Source: Solanum dulcamara (taxonomy: Eukaryota > Streptophyta > Magnoliopsida > Solanales > Solanaceae). From it: 64,000 nt of DNA. How positions within the stretch are numbered: the stretch's first letter is position 1; each line of letters opens with the position of its first letter. This document shows positions 11,916 through 23,480 of this stretch, one piece after another. A program made the translations under genes and the position numbers. Location of the stretch: NCBI RefSeq assembly GCF_947179165.1, contig NC_077243.1:49926501-49990500 (forward strand), given 5' to 3'. Under the pieces are notes generated by a model. The model did no database searches. It saw nothing but the letters and a program-made list of their open reading frames with translations, and had not been told where the DNA came from.

Positions 11916-12135
11916 AATTATTAGACAAGGAATTTCGGTATGAGAATGAGCCAGTGTAATTCTTAATCGTGACGTTCAAAAATTGAGAATGAAGGAGATA
12001 AATATGGTTAAAGTGCAATGGAAACATCGTTCAGTAGAGAAATCTACTTGAAAGACTGAGAAAGACATGCGAGACAAGTATCCTCAACTGTTCGACGAAG
12101 CAGGTACTACTATATCTTTACTTTAGCCCTGTTTT
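11916..12135 (+). pseudogene. TE-A pol C-terminal (chromodomain-like) tail after S1
   Basis: Frames here resume the end of a gypsy polyprotein: pieces reading KEFRYENEPV, then VKVQWKHRSVEKST-like sequence in mixed frames, then an R-Y-P-Q-L-F-like segment near 12075-12095. It matches in position and content the surviving tails of TE-G (51753-51980) and TE-H (46671-46979). Several stops and frameshifts are present. It is followed by a purine-rich stretch (GGGGATGAGTGATGGG near 12154-12169) and the 3' LTR. Confidence 0.7.
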
Positions 12136-12182
12136 CCCTAGTTAGTCATTCGGGGATGAGTGATGGGTAAATTGGTATCTAT

Positions 12183-12459
12183 TGTAACAGTCTGTTTCCA
12201 TCGTTAGGGATAGGCCAATAGAGAAGGATTTCGGGTCAGAAAACTTTGGATAGTAGCTTCGGAAAATTTGAGCCTAGGCCAGACTTGGATGAATTTTGAT
12301 TTAGGTGAAGTCTAGGGTGATCACGTGAATGATAGAAAGTCAAATTTATAATTTTATTGGATAGACTGATAGCCAAGACGATACGAAGATTTTACGGCTT
12401 TGTGGAATCACATTTGGACGAGTAAAACTCTCAAAATTAAATTTGGCGTGAAAGGTATA
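12183..12459 (+). repeat. TE-A 3' LTR, first 277 bases
   Basis: Aligns along its whole length with 3187-3470 (shared TGTAAC start, GGGTGATCACGTGAATGAT, GAGTAAAACTCT). It stops in the middle of the LTR at GGTATA, where TE-B starts. The rest of this LTR was not found on the far side of TE-B, so a deletion followed the insertion. Confidence 0.85.
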
Positions 12460-14393
12460 TGTCACGACCCAAAATCCGGGTGTGATCACAGTAATCTCAA
12501 CCCACCGAGACAAGTTAGCCTAATACCCAATGGAAAGTCGATGCGGAAGAAAATAAAATAAATCAAAATTTAACTTAATCAAAAACACATAAAACAAACT
12601 CAAATTCCTCCAAGATTGGTTGTCATGTGTACAAGCCACTAATATATTACCAAAGTACGAAAGATAATACAATCACAATGTCTTTGTCTCTAGAATAGGA
12701 CTAAAACATATTAAAGGAGTAAGAGGTGTTCGCTAGATGGATGTAACAGCTACATCAACACTTGTGATGATAGCCTCGGATGTGGTATAAAATGCGAGGA
12801 GATCAAGCAGGTCCGGGATCACAACCTACACAAGTGTAGAAGCAAGGGGTGAGTACCAAACAACATGGTACTCAGCAAGTGGATAACTAAAACTAAGCAA
12901 AACTCGATAGATACAAGTACTCCTGTCATCCCAATCGAACCTCCTCAACTACAACCTGCATAAAACCAGCCCAACTCTACACTCTACACAATAATAACAA
13001 TACAGTCCATGAATACTCATCAGTAGTCTCATCAAGTGAATTATATCAAGTCAAGTTCAACATATACAGATCAATAAGTGGTAAACATGAATTCAAAAAT
13101 ATCAATAAAATACGTGCAATGCAATGGGATGATGCATGTTTGTCCTATCGGTACACATCTGCTGAATTACAGCCTAGAACCCATGGGGGACATTTTTATC
13201 CATGTGATCTACCAAGAAGCATTTGACCCATCCCCTCAATATACATATCCTGCCACGGAGCGTGTGGCCCGACCCCTTTGTTTCATAATATCTTCTACGG
13301 AGCATGTGGCCCGACCCCTTTGGTTTATATAATTTTCAGTCTCAGCATAGTATGTCAGAACCAATGCAATCAATTCATGTTCATATGATTCACGATAATA
13401 ACATAACAACAATAATAATTTTTCCTATCTTACATCAACATAGTCATTTCACATGTCCAAAATAAACCCATAATCACAACATATCAATTCCACCAATATA
13501 TGTCATTAGATCACCATTTTATACCTCTCATCTCCATTTTTAAGGCCAATTATACAGTCAATAACCCAGTCTAATTTTCATTACTCCCATTACACATAAC
13601 ACGGAAATACAAGCATCTACAAGCTGAAACTGAGGTTTAGAAATTTACTTGCGTCAATTAAATTGAATAATCACTTTAAAACTTGAGCCTTTCGTAATGC
13701 TTTCGAATGATCAAAATCTGTTCACATAAATAATCTTTATAAGAATACGAATCCAATGACACCCACATTGCTATATTTATTTTTGAATTAAAAATTGGGT
13801 CAAAAAGTCATCTCGAGTCATTGAAGTCAAATCTGAAATTTTCTTTCCGATTATGTTCACTCATGATAAAATAAACTCACATGTCAAATTTCAGCTAAAA
13901 CGGATCGTTATTCAACCCCCAAATTAAGATTTTATGTGAAAAACCCTAGGGTCATATTTTCTTATTTCAGGGTTATTTCTCCACCAATATACCCTAAAAT
14001 TATGTTCATAATCACATAAAAATTTAATGGAAAGGATGAGAATAATTACCTTGACGCTTTGAAATGAAAATCCTTATTTTTCTCTTCTCCATTATTTTTC
14101 TTTTCCCCTTTCTTTTCTTTCTTCCTCCGTATTTTTTTTCCAGTTTCTGTCACTTTCTCGTTCTCTCATTTACATCTGATGGCCTAATGCCATCAGATTA
14201 TATATATAATTTTTTTCTTTTCTTTTATTATTTCTTTTTATTTCCTTTTTAAAAAAATTATTTTTAACAACAAAATATTTTTTTTTCATTAGTATGAAAA
14301 TCACGCCACTCATTCTCACAAGTCATAAATTATTTATAAAAGTGAAGGGTTAAATAGGAAAATCAACAAAAGTCAAAAAATAAGGTCGTTACA
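12460..14393 (-). repeat. TE-B 3' LTR
   Basis: On the minus strand it starts TGTAACGACC (14393) and ends GGGTCGTGACA (12460). The purine-rich stretch preceding it, TTTTTAGTGGTGGATAA, is read from 14410 down to 14394. A GAGTACC/GGTACTCAGC pair near 12850-12876 matches the R-region motif seen in the other LTRs. Two direct copies of a 44-bp unit containing GTGGCCCGACCCCTTTG lie at about 13253-13335. Length 1,934 bp. Confidence 0.85.
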
Positions 14394-14411
14394 TTATCCA
14401 CCACTAAAAAC

Positions 14412-14957
14412 CATGTTCGTCCTCGAACATACAGTAAAGGAATATACCTGAAGATTCAGAAAGATGGGGTTATCTAGCACGTATATCAGCCTCTGTCTCC
14501 CAAATCGCCTCTTCGACTAAACAGTGCTTCCATTGTACCTTTACTGAAGCTATCTCCTTGTTCTAAGCTTGCAGACCTGCCTATCTAGAATAGCTATAGG
14601 CTCCTCCTCAAATGTCAGGTCTGGACCCAACTCCACTTAATCGAGTGATAACACATGGGACTTATCCGGAACATACTTCTGGAGCATGAAAACATGAAAC
14701 ACGTTATGCACAGCCGATATGCTAGGTGGTAAGGCCAGTCTATAAGCCACCTCTCCAACTCACGCCAAAATCTCAAATGACCCAATAAATCAAGGTCTGA
14801 GCTTTCCCTTCCTCCCGAACCGCATCATGCCCTTCATGGGCGACACTTGAAGCCAAACGTGATCACCCACCACGAACTTCAATGGTTGAACTCTTCGATC
14901 TGCATAACTCTTCTGCCTACTCTGGGCTATCAAGAGTCTACCCTGAATCCTATAAAC
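14412..14957 (-). pseudogene. TE-B integrase C-terminus and tail
   Basis: On the minus strand this stretch shows the sequence following the integrase core: an MKGMMRFGRKGKL-like motif near 14815-14840, a block ending in a VFHVSMLQKY-like stretch near 14680-14710, and then an EEPIAILD-like motif near 14595-14625. Stops interrupt it. It is the integrase C-terminal and chromodomain-like tail that helps choose insertion sites in this clade. Confidence 0.75.
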
Positions 14958-15765
14958 CTACTCTATAGCATCTCTAAGCAAGTCTGTGTCTAAGGAATCC
15001 ATCGCAGCTAAGTCAAACCATCCAATAGGGGATCGACACCTCCTACTATACAAAGCCTCAAATGGAGCCATCTGGATACTGGAGTGATAACTGTTGTTGT
15101 AGAAAAACTCTACTAGGGGCAAGTGTTGATCCCATCTAGCACCAAAATAAATAACACAAGCTCGGAGCATGTCCTCCAACACTTGGATCGTCCGCTCGGA
15201 TTGACCATCGGTATATGGGTGAAAAGCTGTACTCATATCAAGTCTAGTGCCCAAATCATGCTGTAATGCCTGCCAAAAGTGCAAAGTAAATACTGAACCT
15301 CGATCCAAAATAATAGATACTGGAACACCATGAAGCCGAACGATATGGCTAATATACAACTGGGTTAGCTTATCCGCTGTGTACCTCACCTTAACCGGAA
15401 TAAAATAGGTAGACTTTGTCAGTCTGTCAACAACCACCCATATAGAATCATAAACACCCATAATGGGAAGTAAACCCACAACGAAGTCCATGGTGATCAT
15501 TTCCACTTCCAAGTGGGAATAGGCATCCTCTAACTCACACCCCAGGCCACTGGTGCTCACACTTTACCTGATGGCAAGTCAAACACTTAGACACAAACTC
15601 TGCGATGTCCTTCTTCATCCCACACCACCAATAATGCTGGCACAAATCTTGATATATCTTGGCTGCTCCAGGATAGATGGAATACCTTGAACAATGAGCC
15701 TCTTCCAAAATAAGTCTAGTCAGGTCACCCATCTTAGGCACACAAATTCTGCTGCCAATCCTCAA
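14958..15765 (-). pseudogene. TE-B integrase zinc domain and DDE core
   Basis: Two overlapping open frames of 200 and 76 codons carry most of an integrase, which joins retrotransposon cDNA to host DNA. The upstream frame (15765-15535) has the HHCC domain: HCSRYSIYPGAAKIYQD, YWWCGMKKDIAEFVSKC and TCHQVK. The downstream frame (15560-14958) has the full catalytic triad: D in [11 protein letters not shown] in [10 protein letters not shown] and E in [12 protein letters not shown]. The two frames are separated by one shift near 15550. This is the best preserved integrase in the window, but without RT or a 5' LTR it cannot be autonomous. Confidence 0.9.
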
Positions 15766-16560
15766 TACGCCTTCTGAATCAAGTACCGCCTCCTTAGCTT
15801 CTCCTTTTAATACTTTGTCTCGAATGATACATAACTTCTCATCCTCAAGCTGTCTCTCCCGAATCTACTCAACCAAAGATGAACGTGCCTCCACAAAGAC
15901 AAGAACACCATCATCCTCTGAAATCTGTAACTGGACAAGGCTATTAGCCAGCCTCTGAACATCTCTAGCCAATTATCGTGCCTCAACTTGGATTGCGGAA
16001 AGACTCCTTATACTGGAGGACTTCCTACTCAGGCATCCGCCACCATATTGGCTTTTTCTGGGTGATATAAGATAGTCATGTCGCAGTCCTTCAACAACTC
16101 AAGCCATCTATGTTGCCTCAAGTTCAGATCCCTCTGACTGAATATATACTGAAGACTCCTATGATCAGTGAAGACCTCGCAATTCACACCGTATAGGTAA
16201 TGACACTATAATTAAGCACGAAAACCACGGCCACTAACTCCAAATCATGAGTAGGATAGTTTTTCTCATGGGCCTTCAACTGTCTCGAAGCATAGGCAAT
16301 CACTTTCCCCTTTTGCATCAACACACAGCCTAAATCAACACCGGAAGCATCATAATATGCAGTAAATACCACACCCTCCTCGAGTAGCGTCAAAATAGGA
16401 GCCGAAGTCAATAAAGTATTGAGTTTTTAGAAGATCGCCTCACACTCGTCAGACCAATAAAAATCCACGACCTTCTGAGTCAATCTAGTTTGTGCTCCTA
16501 AAATTGCTATAACCTGTTAAACCATTCCTTTTACTTTATCAAATACATATAGACGCCCAT
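15766..16560 (-). pseudogene. TE-B RNase H and C-terminal RT scrap
   Basis: The frame 16411-16184 reads [20 protein letters not shown] (RNase H catalytic D) and [20 protein letters not shown]. Downstream on the same strand, 16190-16030 gives [11 protein letters not shown] in a different frame. Upstream, 16500-16412 gives the end of the RT connection (VDFYWSDECEA). The match to RT fades at about 16540, where the internal deletion begins. RNase H removes the RNA template during cDNA synthesis; this copy is broken. Confidence 0.8.
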
Positions 16561-16589
16561 AATTAATATTGGTACAATGGACTGGAAGG

Positions 16590-16740
16590 AAGCGCCCTCA
16601 CGGGTGAGTCAAAAAACTGCTTTACGAATGGTATAGTTCAGTTCTTGCACAAATCTGCGAATCTTCTCTGTCTCATTAGGAAGGACAACCATGGCATGTC
16701 TTGACAACTGGTAGAAATGAGTGAAAGAACAAAGGAAAAA
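16590..16740 (-). pseudogene. TE-B gag fragment
   Basis: The minus strand reads NETEKIRRFVQELNYTIRK preceded by SRHAMVVLP, a segment typical of the C-terminal half of gypsy Gag. It lies directly beside RT/RNase H sequence, so protease and most of RT have been deleted. No zinc knuckle remains. Confidence 0.65.
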
Positions 16741-17189
16741 TTATGTAATCAACCAATAAATATCTAGTAACTACAGTAATCAAAAATTCAAATAATCAAT
16801 CTATACAAATACAAGTCATATATGGTAAAAAATTATAATAAGATACAATAAGCGTGATTTCTGGGATTGTTATCCATTTTAATAACCGAAATTATCTCCT
16901 ATTTTCATTAATTAAATTGAAGACCAATTTGTATAACTTATTAAATTACAGCGAGCTATACAAACGAAAATTGGCATAACAGATAGTATTATAGCTATGG
17001 AACATAATTAGTAAACTGTAGCTAAGGGCCTCTATTATGTTTCACTAGTTAGCTATTTACGAAAATTCCCCTATAATAAATAATAGCGAACGACAGAAGT
17101 AATTGACAACTTTATATTGTGGGCTCAACATTCTCCCTTATCACTATTCCTTTTTTCATTGCTCACTTATCTGACTTTTTTTTTTGATT

Positions 17190-17314
17190 TTACTGAGCCG
17201 AGGGTCTTTCGGAAATAGCCTTCCTACCTTGGTAGGAGTCAGGTCTGCGTACACTTTACCCTCCTCAGACCCCATGTTGTGGGATTTCACTGGGCCATTG
17301 TGATTGTTGTTGTA
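17190..17314 (+). mobile_element. TS-type SINE, 3' part only
   Basis: The stretch from GAGCCGAGGGTCTTTCGGAA through AGGTCTGCGTACACTTTACC and CAGACCCCATGTTGTGGGAT to a terminal TTGTTGTTG matches the body and the TTG-repeat tail of the Solanaceae TS SINE family as I recall it. The tRNA-derived head with A and B boxes is not seen, so the copy is 5'-truncated or degraded. It is non-autonomous and would have depended on LINE enzymes. This is one of the main taxonomic clues. Confidence 0.75.
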
Positions 17315-17325
17315 ACTTACTCACA

Positions 17326-17348
17326 CATCACACACACACACACACACT
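17326..17348. repeat. CA microsatellite
   Basis: About ten CA units next to the SINE tail, in non-coding DNA. Confidence 0.85.
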
Positions 17349-18399
17349 TATTCTTCTCTATTTAGCTAAGCTTGACAAAAGCATATATTATTTTTGTTTT
17401 GATTACGCTCAAATCATATGCAGTCATCTAAAATTGATACAAATATTTTTAGTCACCTTAATTATGATTTGTACCTTTTGAATACTTCTAGTAGGATTCA
17501 AGTGTATCACTTTGATATTTTTCACATACGCTTATAAAATTTTCAGGCACGTATATACAAATATTTTTTATGTTGATAATTGATCACTTAAATCCTGTTA
17601 TGTCATTGTAGACATTGAAAATTTGTGGCACTCTACAAAATGAGTTCAATTTCAATAAAAGTTCCTGAAGGCTACTCTACCGTAAAGCCAAACTCATGCC
17701 TATATAAAGGAAAATTTCCTAGAAGAGGCATCTCAAAAATTCCATAAATTCATGAAATATTTACAAAGAGATCAAGATGTGGCCAAACTTTTCTTGACAA
17801 TCAAATATTTTAAGAAGATTCACAAGATTCTTTTATGATCCAGAAAATTCTTTCATGAAGATCTAATAACTCTCAAGGAGGTCAACATCACATTATCGTA
17901 AGAAATACGCAAAAATCTTGAGATTGAAGAATAAGGGGAATAAATAGATTTAAATATATATTATTTTATCAATAAAATTATGTTTTTCATATTTTATTTG
18001 TAATTATAATTTATTTTCTATCACTTTAAAATTTATTGCAAATAGTCTTTTTAATTATCCAAATCATATTATACACACATCCAAACAAATTAAAAAGAAA
18101 AAAATATGAATTAAAATACATACAAAGTGACCAATGAATCGATGATATGTGGTAATGCCCAAATAATATTTTTAAAAAAGGATTTTGAATAATTAAAAAG
18201 AACACTTTGCCGAACCCCCTCCGCTTCCCCTCTCAAGTCATTTTCTCTGCCGTACCGGTTCATTTTCATAGTATTTTTTGCCACGCCACACTTTATTTTG
18301 ATCGTATTATTTACCATACCCCCACTCCCATTCCTTCGTCCATAGGAAAAGAAAAGAAAGTTCATCACAAATACACCACTCTTCCATTGCACCAATGAA

Positions 18400-20371
18400 A
18401 GAATACTGAATTAACTGACCAAAAGTAAAGCATGCAAGGATAATGAAAATTCCAAAGCTTTATAATAAAATAAGATAATAAATGCAACTCAAAATAACAT
18501 AATATTTTCTTTTCTTAGGGGGTTTCTCTAAAAGACAAACATCACTATGAACATTATGATGATACAACGTACTGCTCATATTACCAGAGCCGTCCTTTAC
18601 CTTTCTAGGATAAGGGATGCAAACTCAACTCATGGATCCATATAAAAGTCCTTATCATGGACTGAAATGAGAAGTCGCCTGAACCAACGGCAATGTCCTA
18701 TACTATGCTGGATACGTAGTTTATAGGGTTAAAGTTGTCTAAACTCATACCCAAATCGTTGCTCAATACTACTCCTAAAAATATGCAATAATGCTCATTT
18801 ATTAAATGTGAGTAAAACACTCAAAATACTTCTCGTTAATCTCATTAAATTTAACTCAGTCTGACTCAAATCTTTCTCAAACTAGTTATACTTCTCTCTT
18901 AAAATAAACATGCTTTCTCAATCTTAGTAAATGCATAAAAATAACTTTTCTTTCTCAAACTCATTCTCAAAATAAAGTAATGCATAATGCTTTAGTTTGC
19001 TCAAACTTGGAAAATCATGCATAATTTAAATCAATGCAACTATTTTGACTTCTCAACTAGGGCAGGGTTCATGTGAGGAATAATCATGAACTATAATCTA
19101 ATAAAAATCAGGATTCCATATGAATAAACATGGACTCAATACTAATACTCAAAATTCAATAGAACGAATACAATTCCAATTCAAGAACTCAAATAAACAT
19201 GGCTTAGAACCCTAGGTTACACTCTTACTGATTGAATTTAAATATAGGGTGTGTGGATGAACTTAGTTCAATACTCTTAGTAGCCTTACATATCGGAAGA
19301 ATGATTTTCTTGGTGAAACTACAAGAATTTAAGGGATACACTTGAACCCAAGTCGTTTCTACTCTCCAATCCTTTCTCTAAGTCTTTGAAGTGATTATGA
19401 GGGTAAAATCGTCATAGGTTACCGATAAGGGACCTAACTTAGTCCAAAAACATCAAGGGTTTAATTAAAAAAGGTGGGAAAAGATAGAACTTCCCCTCAT
19501 TAAAAAGGTGACTAGCCGTCTATGGGTACCTTATACGGGTCGTGGAACCTGCTCGTGAAAACTTGGAACACTTTACAAGAGTTACTAGAATTGCAAGGTT
19601 GGGTCTACGAGTCCTTCTATGGGTTATATACCCTTCTAAGGGCTGTAGAAGCCCTTCATTCTGCATGCCATATGTTCTGAGTCTCTGAGCATTTCCTACG
19701 AGCACCACCTATGGTATGTAGGAAATCCTACGGGTCATAGAAGCCATTCGTAGGAAGGGTTCAAAGAAAATCAAATTTTCACTAAGGCACAAGGTGGACT
19801 ACGAGCCCTACCTATGAATCATAGCTACATTTATTGTCCGTAGGTACTGATCGTAGTTCATAAATAATAGAACTTCCTTCTTACTTTTTTGGGTTTTCTC
19901 GGGGTTTTACATTGTACAAGTGCCTATAAATGTTGAGTTGCCTGATTTATGGAGTTTTGATGTATGGAATGATCTACAGTCCATAAAAGGTTCTACCATC
20001 CATCTTGGTCGTCCATAAAAGGTTAGGGATTTCTTTGAATTCCTAAAGTTTCAGGTCTTCAGTTTATGGACCAGTCTATGGTTCGTAAACATCTCCATGA
20101 TTCATAAACTCATTCGTCCTACTCAAGTCCGAAATCCAACTTTTGAAACTTTGATCTACGACCCATAAAACTTTGTATGATTCGTAAACCCTATCATAAA
20201 CAATGACTCAAATTTTCTTGATTTCTAAAGTATTGTCCACAAGACCCATCTACGACTTATGATTCTTTCTATGGTTTGTAGTTAGTGTCCGTAAAACTAG
20301 AAAAATCTAAAACTTTATTTTTCTCTAACTCTCTAACCTGATCTGCAGTGAGGTACTTTTGGGGTGTTACA
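18400..20371 (-). repeat. TE-C 3' LTR, 3' end missing
   Basis: On the minus strand it starts TGTAACACCCC at 20371, preceded by the purine-rich CATAAGAGGAAGATAT. Its U3 holds many short inverted repeats of the type CTACGAACCGTAG or CTACGACCCGTAG (19500-20300). Similarity to the TE-D LTR ends near 18400, about 550 bases before the expected end. The donor-like site of the TE-D LTR (CCAGGTATGTAAGG) is mutated here near 19295. Confidence 0.75.
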
Positions 20372-21007
20372 ATATCTTCCTCTTATGAACATTCATCTTT
20401 GAATGAAGTCTAATAAAGCTGAAAAGAGTATGAGGGAATCTGCAACCCAATATTGAAAGTTAAGCATGAAAACAACTGGAGTGATTGACTCCGAGCTAAA
20501 ACATGAATACTAAACTGATCTCAAGAACATGCATGCATACTGAGACATTAAAATACTAAAAAACATGAATCTAAAAGGATATATAGGAGGAATTATTACC
20601 TTAAGCTAAAACTGAACTGGAAGAAAAGAGATGAAGGGGGGGGGGGGGGCATACTTGGCCATCATATTTGCTTTAGCTTCCTAAGTAGCTTCCTCAACTA
20701 ACTGATTCCTCCAAAGGACTTTCACTAAATCAACTTCTTTATTCCTTAACTTATGAACCTGATGGTCTAAAATCTCAATTGGGACCTCTTTGTAAAAGAG
20801 ACTTTCCTTCACACCAACACTCTCGGATCACCAATGCACTTCTTTAGCAAGGACACATGAAACACTAGATGCACTGATTCCAACTCTGAGGGCAAATCCA
20901 ACTCATAGGCTACTTTGCCAAAATGCCTTAAAATGTTATAAGGGCCAACATTTCCTTTCTCATCAAATCTCATCACACCCTTTATATGTGAGATTTTCAA
21001 ATAAACT
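20372..21007 (-). pseudogene. TE-C integrase C-terminal fragment
   Basis: The frame 21000-20809 reads MKISHIKGVMRFDEKGNVGP, then VAYELDLPSELESVHLVFHV and SLLKKCIGDP. These are the conserved C-terminal integrase block of gypsy elements, with a few residues missing between GNVGP and YNILRHFGK. Downstream on the minus strand, 20800-20400 continues with the tail and the polypurine region and holds stops. A run of 14 Gs at 20636-20649 lies inside it. The start codon of the frame is internal and not a real start. Confidence 0.8.
20636..20649. repeat. Poly-G run
   Basis: Fourteen consecutive G on the plus strand within the decayed pol tail of TE-C. Length may be uncertain if the assembly is from error-prone reads. 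Confidence 0.8.
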
Positions 21008-23218
21008 TATAACACTCCAAAATCTTTTAACTTAGATCAGTCCAGATAACCATGAGAGAGTAACATTTTACAGCATGTGACTCTCTATGGATGCCACCTA
21101 CGGCCAGTAGAAGTTTCCACAAACCATAGGTGGTTTCGTGGAATCAAGCCTTAGAAACTTTCCTAAGGGGTTGAGGTCTACGGACCAAGTCTACGAACCG
21201 TAGAAGCTTCCACAGATCGTAGACCAAGTCTTAATACTTAGAAATCAAAAGTGTATAGGGCAAGAAAATTCTACGACCCGTATAAGGGTCTACAACCTAT
21301 TAAAGGTCCCGTAGATCTAAAGGATTGAGACCCCTCCCAGTTCATCCTCAATGGCTCAAACAGGATGACCCATATTAGGATCTATGGAAAATAAAAGGTC
21401 CCATAGATCAAACTTCAGAGGACTCTTAATCACTACCTTTTCTATGAGTAGGGTCCACGACCCGTAGAAGGGTCTACGATCCATAGAAGCTTCTACGAAC
21501 CGTAGATGCCCCCTCATAGGCGACTTTAACAACTTTTAATGAATGATATTTGGGTATTTTCCCATCCTTTCCCATTCCAAGCCTCGGAACTTTGGGACCT
21601 AATAATCACTTTTAAGACTTAGAACAGGTTCCAATGAGAGAAGATAGGGTTTCAAGAGCGTTCATCGACTTCTTCAGGAACATTGTTATTCCAGGTATGT
21701 AAGGATAATCATAATATTGGATTGAGTTCTTCCTCACACCTTACATCTAAATTCAATTAGTAAGAGTCTATCCTAGGGGTTTTAACCCAATCCTTTTATT
21801 GAAATTCAAGTTTCTATGATTCCTTTCTATTGAATTCAATTCTTTATCATTGAGTTTATAATTTCTTATATGATGCGAGATATTAAATGTTGTTCATGCT
21901 TATTTTTTACATGAACCCTATTTGAATTGTTAAAGGTCTTACATTGCTAGGTATTATGCATTATTTTCATTTAAAATAAAAGTATTTCAAACAATGAGTA
22001 AAAGAAGAGTTTAAAGGGAAAATGAGTGTCCCAAGTGAATTTTGAGTTTTGCATTACAATTCATTATGCATGATTTTCAAAGTTTTAAGTGAGTTAAAGT
22101 ATTTTTCATTTATCATCAAGAATGATTTTTGAGGGAACTTGAATGGTCCCAAATGCATTACTTGTATTGAGAAGAGAATGCGTATTTTTAAAGAAAGCAT
22201 AAAGAGTTTGAGAAAGTAGTTTCAGTTAGAAAAGTAAAGTCCATTGTGACTTTAGAGAAGTATTTTGAGTATTAAATCAACCTAGAGATTTTTATGAGTA
22301 TGAGCATTATTGCATGTTTTGGGAGTAGTATTGAGCACTGATTTGGGTAAGAGTTCATATAACTAAAATTTCATTAACTACGTAGCCAGCGTAGGATAGA
22401 ATTGTGCCATTGATTTGGGCAACTCCTAAGTAGCCTTACTGAAGGATTTTTATATGGATCCATGAGTTGAATTTGTGTCCCTTATTTTGGGAAGGTGATG
22501 GACTACTCAGGCAACGTGAGCGGTACATTGTATCATCACGAGGCTCATAGTGATAATTGTTAGTTAGAAAAACTTCCCAAGAAGAGAAAATACTATTTTC
22601 AAATGTTGTATTATTTGCCTTATTTTATTCTTAAACCTTTGAGGTTTTCATTATACTTGCATGCTTTACTTTTCTGTCAAGTTATTTTCAACTTTTTTTT
22701 AGTTGAGTATTCCATGTAGTTATGTTTCTTTCAGTTATTTTACATATCATACATTTGATGTATTGATGTTTTTCGATGATGCATTATTTTGATGATGCAA
22801 ATGCAGGTACTCAAGATCATCAACAGGTACTCCATTGAGATCACACTTTGTCAGCTTTTGGTGAGGCATACTTGCTTTCGAAGGGCTCCTTTATAATTTT
22901 TTTTTTGTAGTAGTAATTTCTTTTGAGGTAGCTGGAGGCTTGTTCCGATACCTATTCGCAGTTATAGAGGCTTTATAGATAGAGTTGAGTCAATCTAGTT
23001 TTTAGAGTATGTTTTGACATTATTTCATTATATTGCAGAGATTATTTCAGAAAATATTTGAGTTTACTTTTAAAGTATTTTGACTACTCACCTTTTAAAT
23101 GTTTTTACCATGGATTTTAGTGTTCCGCTAAGTAGTCAGCTAGTCCAAGGGTTCGCTTGGGATCAATAATGGTTTTTGAGTGCCGGCCACACCTATGGTG
23201 TAGACTGGAGGCGTGACA
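21008..23218 (+). repeat. TE-D 5' LTR
   Basis: It starts TATAACACTCC (TG changed to TA) and ends GGCGTGACA. U3 (21060-21520) is packed with short inverted repeats around CTACG...CGTAG. A CCAG/GTATGT donor-like site lies at 21695 and an acceptor-like AATGCAG/GTACTC at 22806. The block 22430-22560, with ATATGGATCCATGAGTTGAA, aligns with the reversed TE-C LTR. Length 2,211 bp. Confidence 0.8.
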
Positions 23219-23240
23219 AACTTGATAGCTGAGCACAAAG
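23219..23240 (+). other. TE-D primer-binding site, tRNA-Met type
   Basis: AACTTGATAGCTGAGCACAAAG immediately follows the LTR end in two pieces (AACTTGATAGC and TGAGCACAAAG). It is a degenerate form of the tRNA-Met-complementary TTGGTATCAGAGCACAAG used by related plant elements. Confidence 0.65.
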
Positions 23241-23480
23241 TTCAAGTGTCCTAGGATGTCTATGTAGCTGGGTTTGTAGAGTCCTTCTTATCGGTGTGAA
23301 GTATGCTAAATCTATAAATAGGGAGGCTATAGGACATTCAGAATTGTCTCACTTCTTTCACACTCCAGATTCGGGTAATAGAGTTTGAATCAATAAAATT
23401 CCCTTCTAACTAGTGGTTTTACATGTTTACATATCATGACTCCAAAGCATATCATTAGTTAGAGGAATATTGCTAGTACC

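Larger units (their letters stand above)
3187..12459 (+). mobile_element. TE-A, nested and decayed Ty3/gypsy retrotransposon
   Basis: The parts in order are: 5' LTR 3187-5025, PBS about 5029-5046, gag from 5245, protease/RT/RNase H/integrase to 9955, solo LTR S1 (9956-11915) inserted in the pol tail, the remaining tail 11916-12135, and the first 277 bases of the 3' LTR at 12183-12459. That 3' LTR segment matches the start of the 5' LTR closely. It stops where TE-B begins at 12460, and its remainder was not found downstream. The domain order RT, RNase H, integrase defines Ty3/gypsy. The single CCHC knuckle and the chromodomain-like C-terminal tail suggest a Del/Tekay-type chromovirus. Many stops and frameshifts make it inactive. 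Confidence 0.85.
12460..16740 (-). mobile_element. TE-B, internally deleted Ty3/gypsy element
   Basis: Read on the minus strand from right to left it has a gag scrap (16740-16590), RNase H (about 16540-16030), integrase (15765-14412), a purine-rich end and a 3' LTR (14393-12460). Protease and most of RT are missing, as are the 5' LTR and PBS. It sits inside the TE-A 3' LTR. The best open frames are in the integrase. Confidence 0.8.
16741..18399. other. Non-coding AT-rich stretch between TE-B and TE-C
   Basis: No gene recognised. It contains a SINE fragment (17190-17314) and a CA microsatellite (17326-17348). Bases 16890-17075 contain AGCTATGG-type motifs that resemble a common Solanaceae repeat of unknown class. 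A CCTATATAAAGG block near 17699-17710, followed by a C/A-rich leader, resembles a retrotransposon promoter, but no LTR borders were found. The 94-codon minus frame at 18111-18395 shows no known domain. Confidence 0.45.
18400..21007 (-). mobile_element. TE-C, 3' remnant of a Ty3/gypsy element
   Basis: On the minus strand the order is integrase C-terminus (21000-20809), polypurine-like end, and a 3' LTR from 20371 down to about 18400. Everything upstream of the integrase tail is lost at the junction with TE-D (21008). The LTR is of the same family as the TE-D LTR: the blocks at 18480-18720 and 22430-22660 align when one is reversed. Confidence 0.75.

Noticed and set aside
20372..21007. Single element containing TE-C and TE-D
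   Set aside because: The LTRs are in opposite orientation, and the integrase end and gag are on opposite strands, so they are two insertions.
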